24,534 bases of DNA, from NCBI GenBank assembly GCA_964477125.1, contig CAYZCZ010000009.1, forward strand, positions 1 to 24,534. Direction: 5' to 3'. Shown in pieces: positions 1 to 6,681 of the stretch. Source of the DNA: DALYDK01 sp964477125. GTDB lineage: Bacteria > Patescibacteriota > Saccharimonadia > Saccharimonadales > CAIOMD01. The position numbers were made by a program, and so were the translations under genes. Within the stretch, counting starts at the first letter, position 1. Each line of letters starts with the position of its first letter. Under the pieces are notes generated by a model, which saw only the letters and a program-made list of their open reading frames with translations, ran no database searches and was not told where the DNA came from.

Positions 1-1
1 T

Positions 2-78
2 TGGTCGGGGATAAAGGACTCGAACCTTCGACCTCGCGGTCCCAAACCGCGCGCGCTAGCCAACTGCGCCAATCCCCG
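2..78 (-). tRNA. tRNA-Pro (anticodon UGG)
   Basis: Read on the minus strand the 77 bases fold into a full cloverleaf. The acceptor arms CGGGGAT and ATCCCCG pair perfectly, the D stem is GCGC/GCGC, the anticodon stem is CGCGG/CCGCG around the loop TTTGGGA (anticodon TGG), and the T arm is GAAGG/CCTTT around TTCGAGT. The discriminator A and a genomically encoded CCA end follow, so no CCA needs to be added after transcription. UGG reads proline codons. It lies just downstream of ymdB in the same direction but has its own promoter-like sequence. Confidence 0.97.
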
Positions 79-89
79 AAATCTAGCTA

Positions 90-118
90 ATAATAACAGA
101 TTGACAAATGTTTTTCAA
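90..118 (-). promoter_or_regulatory. promoter of tRNA-Pro
   Basis: On the minus strand TTGAAA (113-118) and TATTAT (90-95) are separated by 17 bases. The -10 box ends 11 bases before the mature tRNA, leaving a leader of about five bases for RNase P removal. This is seen by eye only. Read-through from ymdB is an alternative source of the transcript. Confidence 0.55.
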
Positions 119-127
119 AATACCTTA

Positions 128-922
128 TTAAATAATTATCCTTAACTGATTAATACTTTTAGCTAGGTGGTTTTTACTATTAACCTCGACTATAACTGCA
201 TTTATTTGCATAGGGCCATATTCTTCTATGTGTAACCGAATTTTTTTACCTGTTTTCCAACGTTTAACAACTTGAGCGAAACTAGCTCCTAAGGACGAAT
301 CTAAAGTACCGCACATACCTACATCAGTTATGTGGGCGGTGCCACCTGGCAAAATACGGTAATCTGCAGTAGGGATATGCCAATGGTCACCTATTACAGC
401 AGTTACCTTGCCATCTAAATAATGTCCCATAATAACTTTTTCACTAGATAAATCACCATGAAAATTTATGATGCTAGCTATTGGATTTATATTATTTATT
501 TCACCAATTAGATAATCGGCTGAATCTAACTGATTAGTAAAGTCAGCATTTTTACTATCTGGATACACCGTACCCATAATTGAGGCTATAAATATGACAC
601 CTTCAGAAGAATGCATAAGCTTGTACTTAGGATAATTACCACCTAATTTATTTAAAGGTGCTACGACTGCTTTATCCCTGTCTGCCACAAGGCGCATAGT
701 ATCTAACCTTTCAAAAGTATGGTTCCCACCACTAAAAACATCAACTCCATGAGTTCGTAATTCATTGTAATGGTTTAAGCTCAAGCCCTTACCGTGCGTT
801 ACGTTTTCAGACTGAGCAACTACAATATCGATATCATATTTTAGCCTAAGATCAGAAAGATGATCAGCGAGTAAATCTCTGCCTGGCTTCCCCATAATAT
901 CACCCAAATACATTATCTTCAT
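128..922 (-). CDS. ymdB: YmdB-family metallophosphoesterase (2',3'-cyclic nucleotide phosphodiesterase)
   Basis: This 264-residue protein is a full-length member of the YmdB/TIGR00282 family, whose Bacillus member is a di-metal cyclic nucleotide phosphodiesterase affecting biofilm and motility and interacting with RNase Y. All expected metal ligands are visible: D8 (GDIMGKPGR), E39/N40, N67/H68 (GGNHTF), H155 (NFHGD), H180 and H182 (DHWHIPTAD), plus the family signature ILPGGTAHITDVGM. The usual FHAE motif reads FHGD here. It follows rny by 52 bases on the same strand, the arrangement known from Firmicutes, which suggests co-transcription and a link to RNA turnover. The start MKIMYLGD could also be the second Met, three residues later. 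It is cytoplasmic, with no signal peptide. Confidence 0.93.
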   Translation of the reverse strand: MKIMYLGDIMGKPGRDLLADHLSDLRLKYDIDIVVAQSENVTHGKGLSLNHYNELRTHGVDVFSGGNHTFERLDTMRLVADRDKAVVAPLNKLGGNYPKYKLMHSSEGVIFIASIMGTVYPDSKNADFTNQLDSADYLIGEINNINPIASIINFHGDLSSEKVIMGHYLDGKVTAVIGDHWHIPTADYRILPGGTAHITDVGMCGTLDSSLGASFAQVVKRWKTGKKIRLHIEEYGPMQINAVIVEVNSKNHLAKSINQLRIII

Positions 923-974
923 GTATGAAATACGCCTTACATGCTTATATAGTTAGTAAACTAGTTATTAATTT

Positions 975-2489
975 CTACTTAGCAAATTCAATAGCACGGG
1001 TTTCACGAATAACGTTTACTTTTATAGTACCTGGATATTGCATGGTAGACTCAATTTTATTTGCCACATCTCTAGCAAGTTTAATTGCACTTAAATCGTC
1101 AATTTTACCAGGAGTAACAAATATACGTACCTCTCGACCAGCACTAATGGCATAAGATTTTTCAACCCCGTTAAATCCGTTAGCAACGTTTTCTAGATCT
1201 TGCATTCGCTGGCCAAAATTTTCGGCACTAATATTTCTTGCGCCAGGCCTAGCTGCACTAATAGCATCTACTACCCTAACTATTAATGCTTCTGTAGTTG
1301 TTGCTTCCATGTCGTCATGATGTGCTTCGGCAGCATGAGCAATAGCTTCAGGAACACCATATTTACGAGCTATTTCACCAGTAATATGGTGATGTTTACC
1401 TTCTATTTTATGCGTTAAAGCCTTACCCATATCATGAATTAAAGCAGCATACTTAGTAACTCGTACATCAGCCCCAACTTGGTCGGCAATAATACCAGCA
1501 ATTTGAGCCATTTCCGTAGAATGCTTAAGTACGTTCTGACCAAAGCTAGTTCGATATTTAAGTTCACCCAAATACTGTAGTATTTCTGGTGGGATGCCAG
1601 GTACACCTACCTCACGAGCAGCGTCTTCCCCAGCCCTAATGACTTCTTTTTGAACCTGTTTTTGGGCTTTATCGACAACTTCTTCAATACGTCCTGGGTG
1701 AACGCGACCGTCTTTAAGTAACATCTCTAACGATACGCGGGCAACTTCACGTCTAACAGGGTCAAAACTACTTAGAATAATCATCCCTGGGGTGTCATCA
1801 ACCATTATATCTACGCCTGTAGCACGCTGTAATGCCTGAATATTTCGGCCTTCTTTGCCGATAATTCGGCCTTTCATTTCTTCATCCTCTAACTTAACTG
1901 CAGTAACGGTACGTTCAGCCGTAACATCACTAGCCATACGCTCCATTGCGCTAACAATTATTGATGCAGCCTGTTCTTCAGCCACATGTTCTGTATCTTT
2001 TTGTAACTTAGCAATTAAACCGGCAAGATCTTCTTTTATATCACGCTCGGTCATTTGCATTAATTTATCCGCAGCTTCGGTCTTAGTCAGCTTAGCAATT
2101 TTTTCAAGTTTATCTTGTTGCTTAACCCTTAGTTCACGAATAACATTTTTAAGTTCTTCGATTTCATCTTCACTTTTTCTTAAATTTTCATTTCGCTTGT
2201 CAAGTTCATCTAACTTAGCGTCTAAATTTTTTTCTCTATCTATTAGCCTGTTTTCTGTTGACTTAGTTTCCCGGCGACGTTCTTGTTCTTCTGCCCTTGC
2301 TTTTTCAGCAATTTCAGCTGCTTCCTCGGTAGCTTTTTTTGTAATTGCAGAGGCCTCCTTGTTAGCCTTTGCAAGTTGCTTTTCTGCCTCATGGGCAGCC
2401 GAGCCAATTTTACGTTTTGTTACTGTTTGGCTAATACCAAAACCAGCTCCAATACCTACAATAGCCAAAACAATTGTTATTGGATCCAT
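975..2489 (-). CDS. rny: ribonuclease Y (membrane-anchored endoribonuclease)
   Basis: RNase Y starts bulk mRNA decay at the membrane. The 504 residues show the standard order: one N-terminal membrane helix (about 3-22), a long charged coiled coil (about 30-190), a KH RNA-binding domain with GKEGRN at 211-216, and an HD domain with H323, the H352/D353 pair in IHDMGKA, and the HHITGE and AHHDD motifs. Family members are normally about 510-520 residues, so this one is complete. AAAGGA lies six bases before the ATG. It is the first gene of the rny-ymdB pair. The long plus-strand ORFs over the coiled coil are shadows of its Lys/Glu/Ala-rich codons. Confidence 0.96.
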   Translation of the reverse strand: MDPITIVLAIVGIGAGFGISQTVTKRKIGSAAHEAEKQLAKANKEASAITKKATEEAAEIAEKARAEEQERRRETKSTENRLIDREKNLDAKLDELDKRNENLRKSEDEIEELKNVIRELRVKQQDKLEKIAKLTKTEAADKLMQMTERDIKEDLAGLIAKLQKDTEHVAEEQAASIIVSAMERMASDVTAERTVTAVKLEDEEMKGRIIGKEGRNIQALQRATGVDIMVDDTPGMIILSSFDPVRREVARVSLEMLLKDGRVHPGRIEEVVDKAQKQVQKEVIRAGEDAAREVGVPGIPPEILQYLGELKYRTSFGQNVLKHSTEMAQIAGIIADQVGADVRVTKYAALIHDMGKALTHKIEGKHHHITGEIARKYGVPEAIAHAAEAHHDDMEATTTEALIVRVVDAISAARPGARNISAENFGQRMQDLENVANGFNGVEKSYAISAGREVRIFVTPGKIDDLSAIKLARDVANKIESTMQYPGTIKVNVIRETRAIEFAK

Positions 2490-2578
2490 ATCTTATCCTT
2501 TCTGTAATCTCAGTAATTGGGAGCAATCACTCTCACTTCATTAGCCACCACAAAAACTGTATATTCAATAATTAACTA

Positions 2579-2612
2579 TTAGAAACTTTACAAACAATCG
2601 GTAAATTTCTAA
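2579..2612. repeat. inverted repeat upstream of rny
   Basis: A 12-bp dyad, TTAGAAA-(C)-TTTAC and GTAAA-TTTCTAA, has one unpaired C and a 9-base loop (2592-2600). It sits about 90 bases before the rny start and about 40 bases after the stop of the 112-residue ORF, both on the minus strand. There is no clear T run after it on the minus strand, so it is either a weak terminator or a binding site or leader structure for rny. Confidence 0.5.
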
Positions 2613-2654
2613 TTAAATAATAGCACTTTTTTTATTAAGTGTCTTTAGGTCTTG

Positions 2655-2993
2655 TTAGTTAAATAAACTTGCGCCAATATTTTTACTAAAAATTGATAGG
2701 CGGTTTTTCTTAGGTATTGGTAAGTAGGCTAAGTTAGGTATTGCTATATGCTGTCTTTCTTGGACATTACTAATATCTCTAGAGCATTCCCTTTTAAAAC
2801 CTACGTAAGAAGTGTTAATAATCTCAATTGTTTTAGCCTTGAAAAATGAAAAATCTGTTAAATCGAAGCTGTTTTCATTACTAGTACTTTTGTATCTTAC
2901 TACTTTGCGATTGGGAACAGAGACAATAGCCCTTTTCTTATAGCTATGGGTATATTTCTCTTTTCTTAAAGAATGCGTATTTTCTAAATTCAT
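2655..2993 (-). CDS. hypothetical 112-residue protein
   Basis: I do not recognise this protein. It is basic and polar (N-terminus MNLENTHSLRKEKY, then YKKRAIVSVPNRKVVRYK), has no signal peptide, membrane helix or known motif, and ends in KNIGASLFN. There is no Shine-Dalgarno sequence close to the ATG. The main support for a real gene is a good promoter 25 bases upstream in the right direction and the fact that it fills an otherwise empty 565-base gap between rny and the ZIP gene. If it is not a gene, the stretch 2490-3055 holds only the promoter and an inverted repeat. The promoter could instead drive a small RNA. Confidence 0.4.
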   Translation of the reverse strand: MNLENTHSLRKEKYTHSYKKRAIVSVPNRKVVRYKSTSNENSFDLTDFSFFKAKTIEIINTSYVGFKRECSRDISNVQERQHIAIPNLAYLPIPKKNRLSIFSKNIGASLFN

Positions 2994-3017
2994 TTTTGTT
3001 TTTATTTGCCTAAAATA

Positions 3018-3046
3018 ATAATAGCGCCAGCGTTTATAAAGGTCAA
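3018..3046 (-). promoter_or_regulatory. promoter for the 112-residue ORF
   Basis: On the minus strand TTGACC (3041-3046) and TATTAT (3018-3023) are separated by exactly 17 bases, a near-consensus housekeeping promoter. The predicted start lies about 18 bases before the ATG at 2993. It falls directly after the ZIP gene, so it gives independent transcription of what follows (the small ORF and perhaps rny). Confidence 0.6.
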
Positions 3047-3055
3047 TAGTAGTGT

Positions 3056-3814
3056 TTATTCAGTAATAAATTGGCCAGCAAACCGAACCATAATAGCAAC
3101 AACCAAAATACCGGCTAATAGTAGCAACGGCTTTATGTCGAAAAGTTTTTTTCGACTGGCTGATTCTTCATGAATTGTTGGAATTAGATCGGATAAAGCA
3201 ATGTATAGCAAAAAGCCCGCGCTAACACCTAAAAGCACACCTATAGGTAGCTTGTCGGAACTGCCCAAAGCATATACCAAAATAGCCATAAATGTCGTAG
3301 ATAAAGCACTGAAAATGTTCACCAATAGCACTTTTTTTCTTGAATATCCTTTGGCTAATAATAGCCCAAAATCACCTATTTCTTGTGGAATTTCATGTGC
3401 TGCGACCGCCAAAGTAGTGACTATCCCAGCTGGAACACTAACTAAAAATGCCGATGCTATCGCTACACCATCTAGCGCATTATGCAAAGTGTCTCCAATA
3501 ACAATTAATGACGCTGGACGATGGTGCTTAACGTTCTCGTGTTCGTGATGATGATGAAACCAATGCAAAAACCGCTCTAAGTAAAAAAACCCAACAATGC
3601 CAACGAGCGCACTTAGCATTACAACTTCCGCACTGGCTTCTGCCAAAGCTTCAGGCAATAAATCTAGAAAAACGGCAGCAATTAATGCCCCGGCAGCAAA
3701 AGGTGTAGCATATTTGGCAAGAGTAACAGCGCTCTTTTTACTTCTTAGTAAATACACACCCCCAATTAATGAAACCAAACCCCCAATTAATGAAAAAATT
3801 ATAACTAATAACAT
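3056..3814 (-). CDS. ZIP-family divalent metal transporter
   Basis: ZIP proteins bring Zn2+ (and often Fe2+ or Mn2+) into the cytoplasm. The 252 residues have about eight hydrophobic helices. A His-rich loop after the third helix (H84-H98, with four consecutive His) is followed by HNALDG at 111-116 in TM4 and HEIPQEIGD at 140-148 in TM5, the two signature metal-site motifs. The length matches bacterial ZupT-like proteins. AGGA lies eight bases before the ATG. It is divergent from a Fur/Zur-family regulator, whose probable operators overlap its promoter, so repression by intracellular metal is likely. Which metal it carries cannot be read from sequence; zinc is the default guess. Confidence 0.92.
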   Translation of the reverse strand: MLLVIIFSLIGGLVSLIGGVYLLRSKKSAVTLAKYATPFAAGALIAAVFLDLLPEALAEASAEVVMLSALVGIVGFFYLERFLHWFHHHHEHENVKHHRPASLIVIGDTLHNALDGVAIASAFLVSVPAGIVTTLAVAAHEIPQEIGDFGLLLAKGYSRKKVLLVNIFSALSTTFMAILVYALGSSDKLPIGVLLGVSAGFLLYIALSDLIPTIHEESASRKKLFDIKPLLLLAGILVVAIMVRFAGQFITE

Positions 3815-3847
3815 TGTTTATATCCTAAAATTTATATCGATATATTT

Positions 3848-3876
3848 ATTGTATTCCCGCATTTATTTATTTGCAA
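3848..3876 (-). promoter_or_regulatory. promoter of the ZIP transporter gene
   Basis: On the minus strand TTGCAA (3871-3876) and TACAAT (3848-3853) are 17 bases apart. The predicted leader of about 27 bases contains the AGGA ribosome site. The -35 hexamer is self-complementary and is the same one used by the divergent fur promoter. A 12-bp palindrome, TATATCGATATA (3833-3844), lies at the expected start of transcription. Confidence 0.6.
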
Positions 3877-3899
3877 ATTATTTGCATTTGCAATACAAT
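3871..3899 (+). promoter_or_regulatory. promoter of the Fur-family gene (leaderless)
   Basis: TTGCAA (3871-3876) and TACAAT (3894-3899) are 17 bases apart on the plus strand, the mirror image of the ZIP promoter about the shared -35. Six bases separate the -10 from the ATG, placing the expected start of transcription at the A of the start codon. No Shine-Dalgarno sequence is present, consistent with a leaderless mRNA. Confidence 0.6.
3872..3886. promoter_or_regulatory. 7-1-7 inverted repeat, probable Fur/Zur operator
   Basis: TGCAAAT-T-ATTTGCA is a perfect 7-1-7 palindrome, the geometry of Fur, Zur and PerR boxes. It overlaps the -35 hexamer shared by both divergent promoters, so bound repressor would block both. 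The half-site sequence differs from the classical E. coli Fur box. Assignment to the adjacent regulator is inference from position and geometry. Confidence 0.6.
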
Positions 3900-3905
3900 T
3901 GCAAA
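3887..3905. promoter_or_regulatory. 8-3-8 inverted repeat at the fur start, probable autoregulatory operator
   Basis: TTTGCAAT-ACA-ATTGCAAA is a perfect 8-3-8 inverted repeat directly adjacent to the 7-1-7 palindrome. It covers the fur -10 box and ends on the base before the ATG. Its half-sites share the core TTGCAA with the first repeat. Binding here should silence fur more than zip. Confidence 0.55.
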
Positions 3906-4331
3906 ATGACTTCATATCAACCTAGTTTTAGAGATATTTGCGAAAATAATGGATATAGGGTCACTACAGTACGACAGCAATTATTCACATTACTCACAAA
4001 TGTCTACCCTATTTCGGCAGGTGATTACATTGCCAATGCACAAAGCGCAGGTTTTGATATGGTAACTATTTATAGGACTCTAGATTTATTTAGAAAACTT
4101 GGCCTTACTGATGAATATGGTTATGGTAAAAAACGCATATTACACGTCCGCAATAACACCGAAAAGCACTACCATTTTATCCGATGTAGCCAATGTAAAA
4201 AGGCCGTGGAATTTAAAAGCGAAACTATAGAAAAACAACTAGAATCTATAGCCCTTGCGGAAGGTTTTGGCGGTATTTCTTCACACTTTTTAGAAGTTAT
4301 TGGCGTCTGTTCGAACTGTTCAGGAAAATAA
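3906..4331 (+). CDS. Fur/Zur-family metal-responsive repressor
   Basis: The protein is 141 residues when started at MTSYQPSF. The open frame runs further upstream, but that extension crosses the promoter and the divergent ZIP gene. Residues 1-85 form the winged helix, with the recognition-helix motif TIYRTLDLF. The metal-binding half shows H88/H90 in KHYHFIRC, the structural-zinc pairs C94/C97 (CSQC) and C135/C138 (CSNC), and H127 in SSHFLEV, as in Fur, Zur and PerR. These residues do not separate the subfamilies safely; Zur is favoured by divergence from a ZIP transporter. Probable operators lie at its own start, suggesting autoregulation. Its stop codon abuts the stop of the convergent tsaB with no bases between. 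Confidence 0.93.
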   Translation: MTSYQPSFRDICENNGYRVTTVRQQLFTLLTNVYPISAGDYIANAQSAGFDMVTIYRTLDLFRKLGLTDEYGYGKKRILHVRNNTEKHYHFIRCSQCKKAVEFKSETIEKQLESIALAEGFGGISSHFLEVIGVCSNCSGK

Positions 4332-4724
4332 CTATTTTTTAGGTAATGTAATGTTAGCTTCTCCGCCATACTCGGGAACAACAGTTTTATGGTTTTCACC
4401 CGCCAATAGATTTTCAATACCTTTTGCTTGCCAATTATCACCTAAACTGCCAATAACAGGAATATCCAAACCATAACCTAGTGCGTTGGCTACACTTGCA
4501 CCAATTCTTAAGCCTGTAAAGCTTCCGGGGCCTTTAAAGCAAACTATTCCAGATAAATCAGTCAACTCTAATTCATTTCTATGCAATAATTCACTAATTT
4601 TTATATGAATAGTATCAGCCAATTGCCTGTGGGCCTCCCATGCAATTTCATCTGATGTGTTAGTATTTTCAAACAATGCAATTTCCGCTTGGGGCTGATC
4701 AGTTTTAATTGTTAGAATAATCAT
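4332..4724 (-). CDS. tsaB: TsaB, t6A tRNA-modification scaffold (short form)
   Basis: TsaB pairs with TsaD and TsaE to make N6-threonylcarbamoyladenosine at position 37 of ANN-decoding tRNAs. The N-terminal ASKHA-fold segment is clear, with the family signature GPGSFTGLRIGASVANAL and then IPVIG. At 130 residues it is far shorter than the usual 220-240; the second half of the fold is nearly gone, although the ending PEYGGEANITLPKK resembles the end of longer members. I see no frameshift and no lost remainder, so it looks like a naturally reduced form. Its ATG follows the tsaE stop directly (TAA-ATG), implying translational coupling. tsaD is not in the window. Confidence 0.88.
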   Translation of the reverse strand: MIILTIKTDQPQAEIALFENTNTSDEIAWEAHRQLADTIHIKISELLHRNELELTDLSGIVCFKGPGSFTGLRIGASVANALGYGLDIPVIGSLGDNWQAKGIENLLAGENHKTVVPEYGGEANITLPKK

Positions 4725-5192
4725 TTAAGTTAGGCCTTCTAATAAATATGCATTTTTATTATTATATTCAATTACCAAATTCCTATTATCGTCACCACTG
4801 TGTTTAATACTAATGTTTAGAGTATTTATAGGTAAAATATCTTTAACGTTATCGGCCCATTCTACAATTACAACGTCTTTTGCATCTTGAATTAACTCTG
4901 CAAGTTCGTATTTCATTAGACCGGGCTCGTTTAATCTATAAAAATCAAAGTGGTGAATACTCAAAAGTGGTGTTGTATAAGTTTTAGAAATAGTAAAAGT
5001 AGGGCTGGCTACAATATCGTTACTATTAGCACCCCTGGCTAATCCTCGGACAAAAGTAGTTTTTCCGCCACCTAAATCACTAGCTAGTTGAATTACCTCA
5101 CCGCCCTTTAAATTACGACCTATTTTTTGACCGAGATTCTCGGTATAAACGGAACTGTCGGATTTTATTTCTAATTTCAAACCTGTACTCAT
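4725..5192 (-). CDS. tsaE: TsaE, ATPase of t6A synthesis
   Basis: The 155-residue P-loop protein drives turnover of the TsaB-TsaD complex. The Walker A loop is S38-DLGGGKTT (first Gly replaced by Ser), followed by SPTFTISKTY and HHFDFYRL, then VVIVEWADN, all family hallmarks. The length is normal. The start at MSTGLKLEIK agrees with the family N-terminus and makes the gene overlap the end of the upstream lamin-tail gene by 80 bases (5113-5192) in another frame. No Shine-Dalgarno sequence is evident, so it is probably translated by coupling to the upstream gene. tsaB follows with no gap. Confidence 0.93.
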   Translation of the reverse strand: MSTGLKLEIKSDSSVYTENLGQKIGRNLKGGEVIQLASDLGGGKTTFVRGLARGANSNDIVASPTFTISKTYTTPLLSIHHFDFYRLNEPGLMKYELAELIQDAKDVVIVEWADNVKDILPINTLNISIKHSGDDNRNLVIEYNNKNAYLLEGLT

Positions 5193-6579
5193 AACAGCAA
5201 TAGAGTATAGCTAAACCGCCCATTATGGCAAGCATGGTATTTGGAACTGGGCTAGGTGCCGGTACAAGTGGTTTATTATCAAAACTAGAGCTAGAACCTT
5301 TCACAGAAGTTGCTTTAGCTTTTTTTACTGCTTTAGAAGCAGGTGTTTTTGTAGCAGTAGCTTTTTTTACTGCCACCGCTTTTGCAGGAGTTGCCTTTTT
5401 GGCAGTTGTAGTTAATTTTTTAGCAGTTAAACTAGCTACCGTAACTGCGGATACTGGATAAGTAATTATGTTAGTGGCGAAGGGAGTTGGGGTTGTTGTC
5501 CATAGCCAATTACCTATTGCGTCTTTGGCATAGGTATTACCAGTTTCGGACTTATCGTAACTTACTTCATCAATAGTTGCTCCGCTTTCATTTTTTAGTA
5601 CGACCTTACTTCCACTATTGCTAAGTGTAATGGGCGTATCTTTTGAGCTGACTGTTATGTAACCGTTTGGCTCTATGGTTTGATTTTCAAAAACATATTT
5701 ATAGGAACCGGTTAGTCCAGCTACTAGGTTGTATCCGGTTAAGCTAACTGGACTACTGTTTGGATTATATAATTCAACCCATTCATCATACGAATCACTT
5801 AGCGGTGTTGCCGGGTCAATCATTAATTCTGTAATTTGTAGAGGAAGTAATACTAGCGGTACTGAACTAGGCTCGACAGCCGGTGGGTTATCAATGGATG
5901 GCGGGTTTGTAGTGATGGGTGGGGTAACTTCTGGTGGTGGTGTAATAATTGGGTCTTCGGGTAAAGGTGGTGGTGGCGCAATGTTTGTTGTATTAGGAGT
6001 CGGAGATGTAATTATCTCAAAATCTAATAAATTATTATCAATATCAACGGCTAGGTTATCATCTGTTTTACGTTGAATTGATTCTCCTTTTGGAGGTGCT
6101 AGGGCGCTAGTAGTTTCGCTAAGTATAGTAGTAGGTTTGTCACCCCACCCAACCCGGTCAACCAAATCACCATCTTTATTTATTAAGTCCACTGACGCTC
6201 CATCAAAAGATAACCCACTGAAAGAACCCAAGGTATAACGAAAAGCTAAGTTCAAAGTAGGTAAAAAGTTTTGTGGCAAGACTACTACATTACCCTGCGA
6301 ATATATAGTTGTTCCACCTGGAAATGTAATGACATTTTTTGCAGTTAAAAGAGATCCGGTAGAACTAATATACCGTATAGACCAATTACTTATATCTGTA
6401 GCCATAGTGGTGGGGTTATGTATTTCAATAAACTCTTCACCAGACGTACCAGTTCCTAGCCCATTAGTTTGGACCTCGTTTATGACTAAATGGTTGGCTG
6501 GGATGGCGAAAGCTAATTGCGAGAATGCAGTTATGGCAATAATTGTAACTGATAAATAACTAAGTATTAGCTTAACCAT
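5113..6579 (-). CDS. secreted, membrane-anchored protein with two lamin-tail domains
   Basis: The 488 residues read as a surface protein. There is a signal peptide (1-25, ending AFA), a first lamin-tail domain (about 28-150, VINEVQTNG...GEEFIEIHNP), a proline-rich linker (193-242), a second lamin-tail domain (about 246-372, ITELMIDP...DEWVELYNP, ending with NWLWTTTPTP), and a Lys/Ala/Thr-rich stalk (384-430). A membrane helix (about 448-463) and a basic cytoplasmic tail follow. Lamin-tail domains are Ig-like folds common in CPR surface proteins; the ligand is unknown. The gene comes first in a unit with tsaE and tsaB, an odd functional pairing, and its last 27 codons overlap tsaE. The plus-strand ORFs over it are shadows of its repetitive codons. 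Confidence 0.88.
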   Translation of the reverse strand: MVKLILSYLSVTIIAITAFSQLAFAIPANHLVINEVQTNGLGTGTSGEEFIEIHNPTTMATDISNWSIRYISSTGSLLTAKNVITFPGGTTIYSQGNVVVLPQNFLPTLNLAFRYTLGSFSGLSFDGASVDLINKDGDLVDRVGWGDKPTTILSETTSALAPPKGESIQRKTDDNLAVDIDNNLLDFEIITSPTPNTTNIAPPPPLPEDPIITPPPEVTPPITTNPPSIDNPPAVEPSSVPLVLLPLQITELMIDPATPLSDSYDEWVELYNPNSSPVSLTGYNLVAGLTGSYKYVFENQTIEPNGYITVSSKDTPITLSNSGSKVVLKNESGATIDEVSYDKSETGNTYAKDAIGNWLWTTTPTPFATNIITYPVSAVTVASLTAKKLTTTAKKATPAKAVAVKKATATKTPASKAVKKAKATSVKGSSSSFDNKPLVPAPSPVPNTMLAIMGGLAILYCCYEYRFEIRNKIRQFRLYRESRSKNRS

Positions 6580-6585
6580 AAGTAC

Positions 6586-6615
6586 AATATAAAACCATGA
6601 TATATTTTATTGCAA
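6586..6615 (-). promoter_or_regulatory. promoter of the lamin-tail gene (leaderless)
   Basis: On the minus strand TTGCAA (6610-6615) and TATATT (6586-6591) are 18 bases apart. Six bases separate the -10 box from the ATG, so the start of transcription should fall on the start codon. No Shine-Dalgarno sequence is present. Confidence 0.5.
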
Positions 6616-6669
6616 ACATTTTTTTATAATCAAATATTTATTTAGTTAAATTAATCTATTAAGGTAGGT

Positions 6670-6675
6670 TAAAAT
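6670..6675 (+). promoter_or_regulatory. -10 box of the PRC-barrel gene (leaderless)
   Basis: TAAAAT sits exactly six bases before the ATG at 6682. The only purine-rich stretch, AAGGTAGG (6661-6668), is 13 bases from the ATG and would lie upstream of the predicted start of transcription. The -35 is weak (TTAAAT at 6646-6651, 18-base spacer). Confidence 0.4.
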
Positions 6676-6681
6676 ATAGTT

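Noticed and set aside
1855..2544. Ser-rich 229-residue plus-strand ORF over rny
   Set aside because: It is antisense to the RNase Y coiled coil. The Ser/Leu-rich sequence is the complement of Lys/Glu/Ala codons, a common shadow.
2624..2642. Terminator after the 112-residue ORF
   Set aside because: The stem CACTT/AAGTG is only five AT-rich pairs with an A-rich loop, which is too weak to call.
4169..4441. 90-residue minus-strand ORF across the ends of fur and tsaB
   Set aside because: It lies antisense to the conserved zinc-binding part of the Fur-family gene and in another frame of tsaB. Its sequence mirrors those codons and has no motif of its own.
4332..4724. tsaB as a frameshifted pseudogene
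   Set aside because: The C-terminal motif PEYGGEANITLPKK is in the same frame as the N-terminal signature, and no remainder of the missing region is found nearby, so an in-frame reduced gene is more likely.
5225..5461. 78-residue plus-strand ORF over the lamin-tail stalk
   Set aside because: It is antisense to the Lys/Ala/Thr repeat region, a low-complexity artefact.
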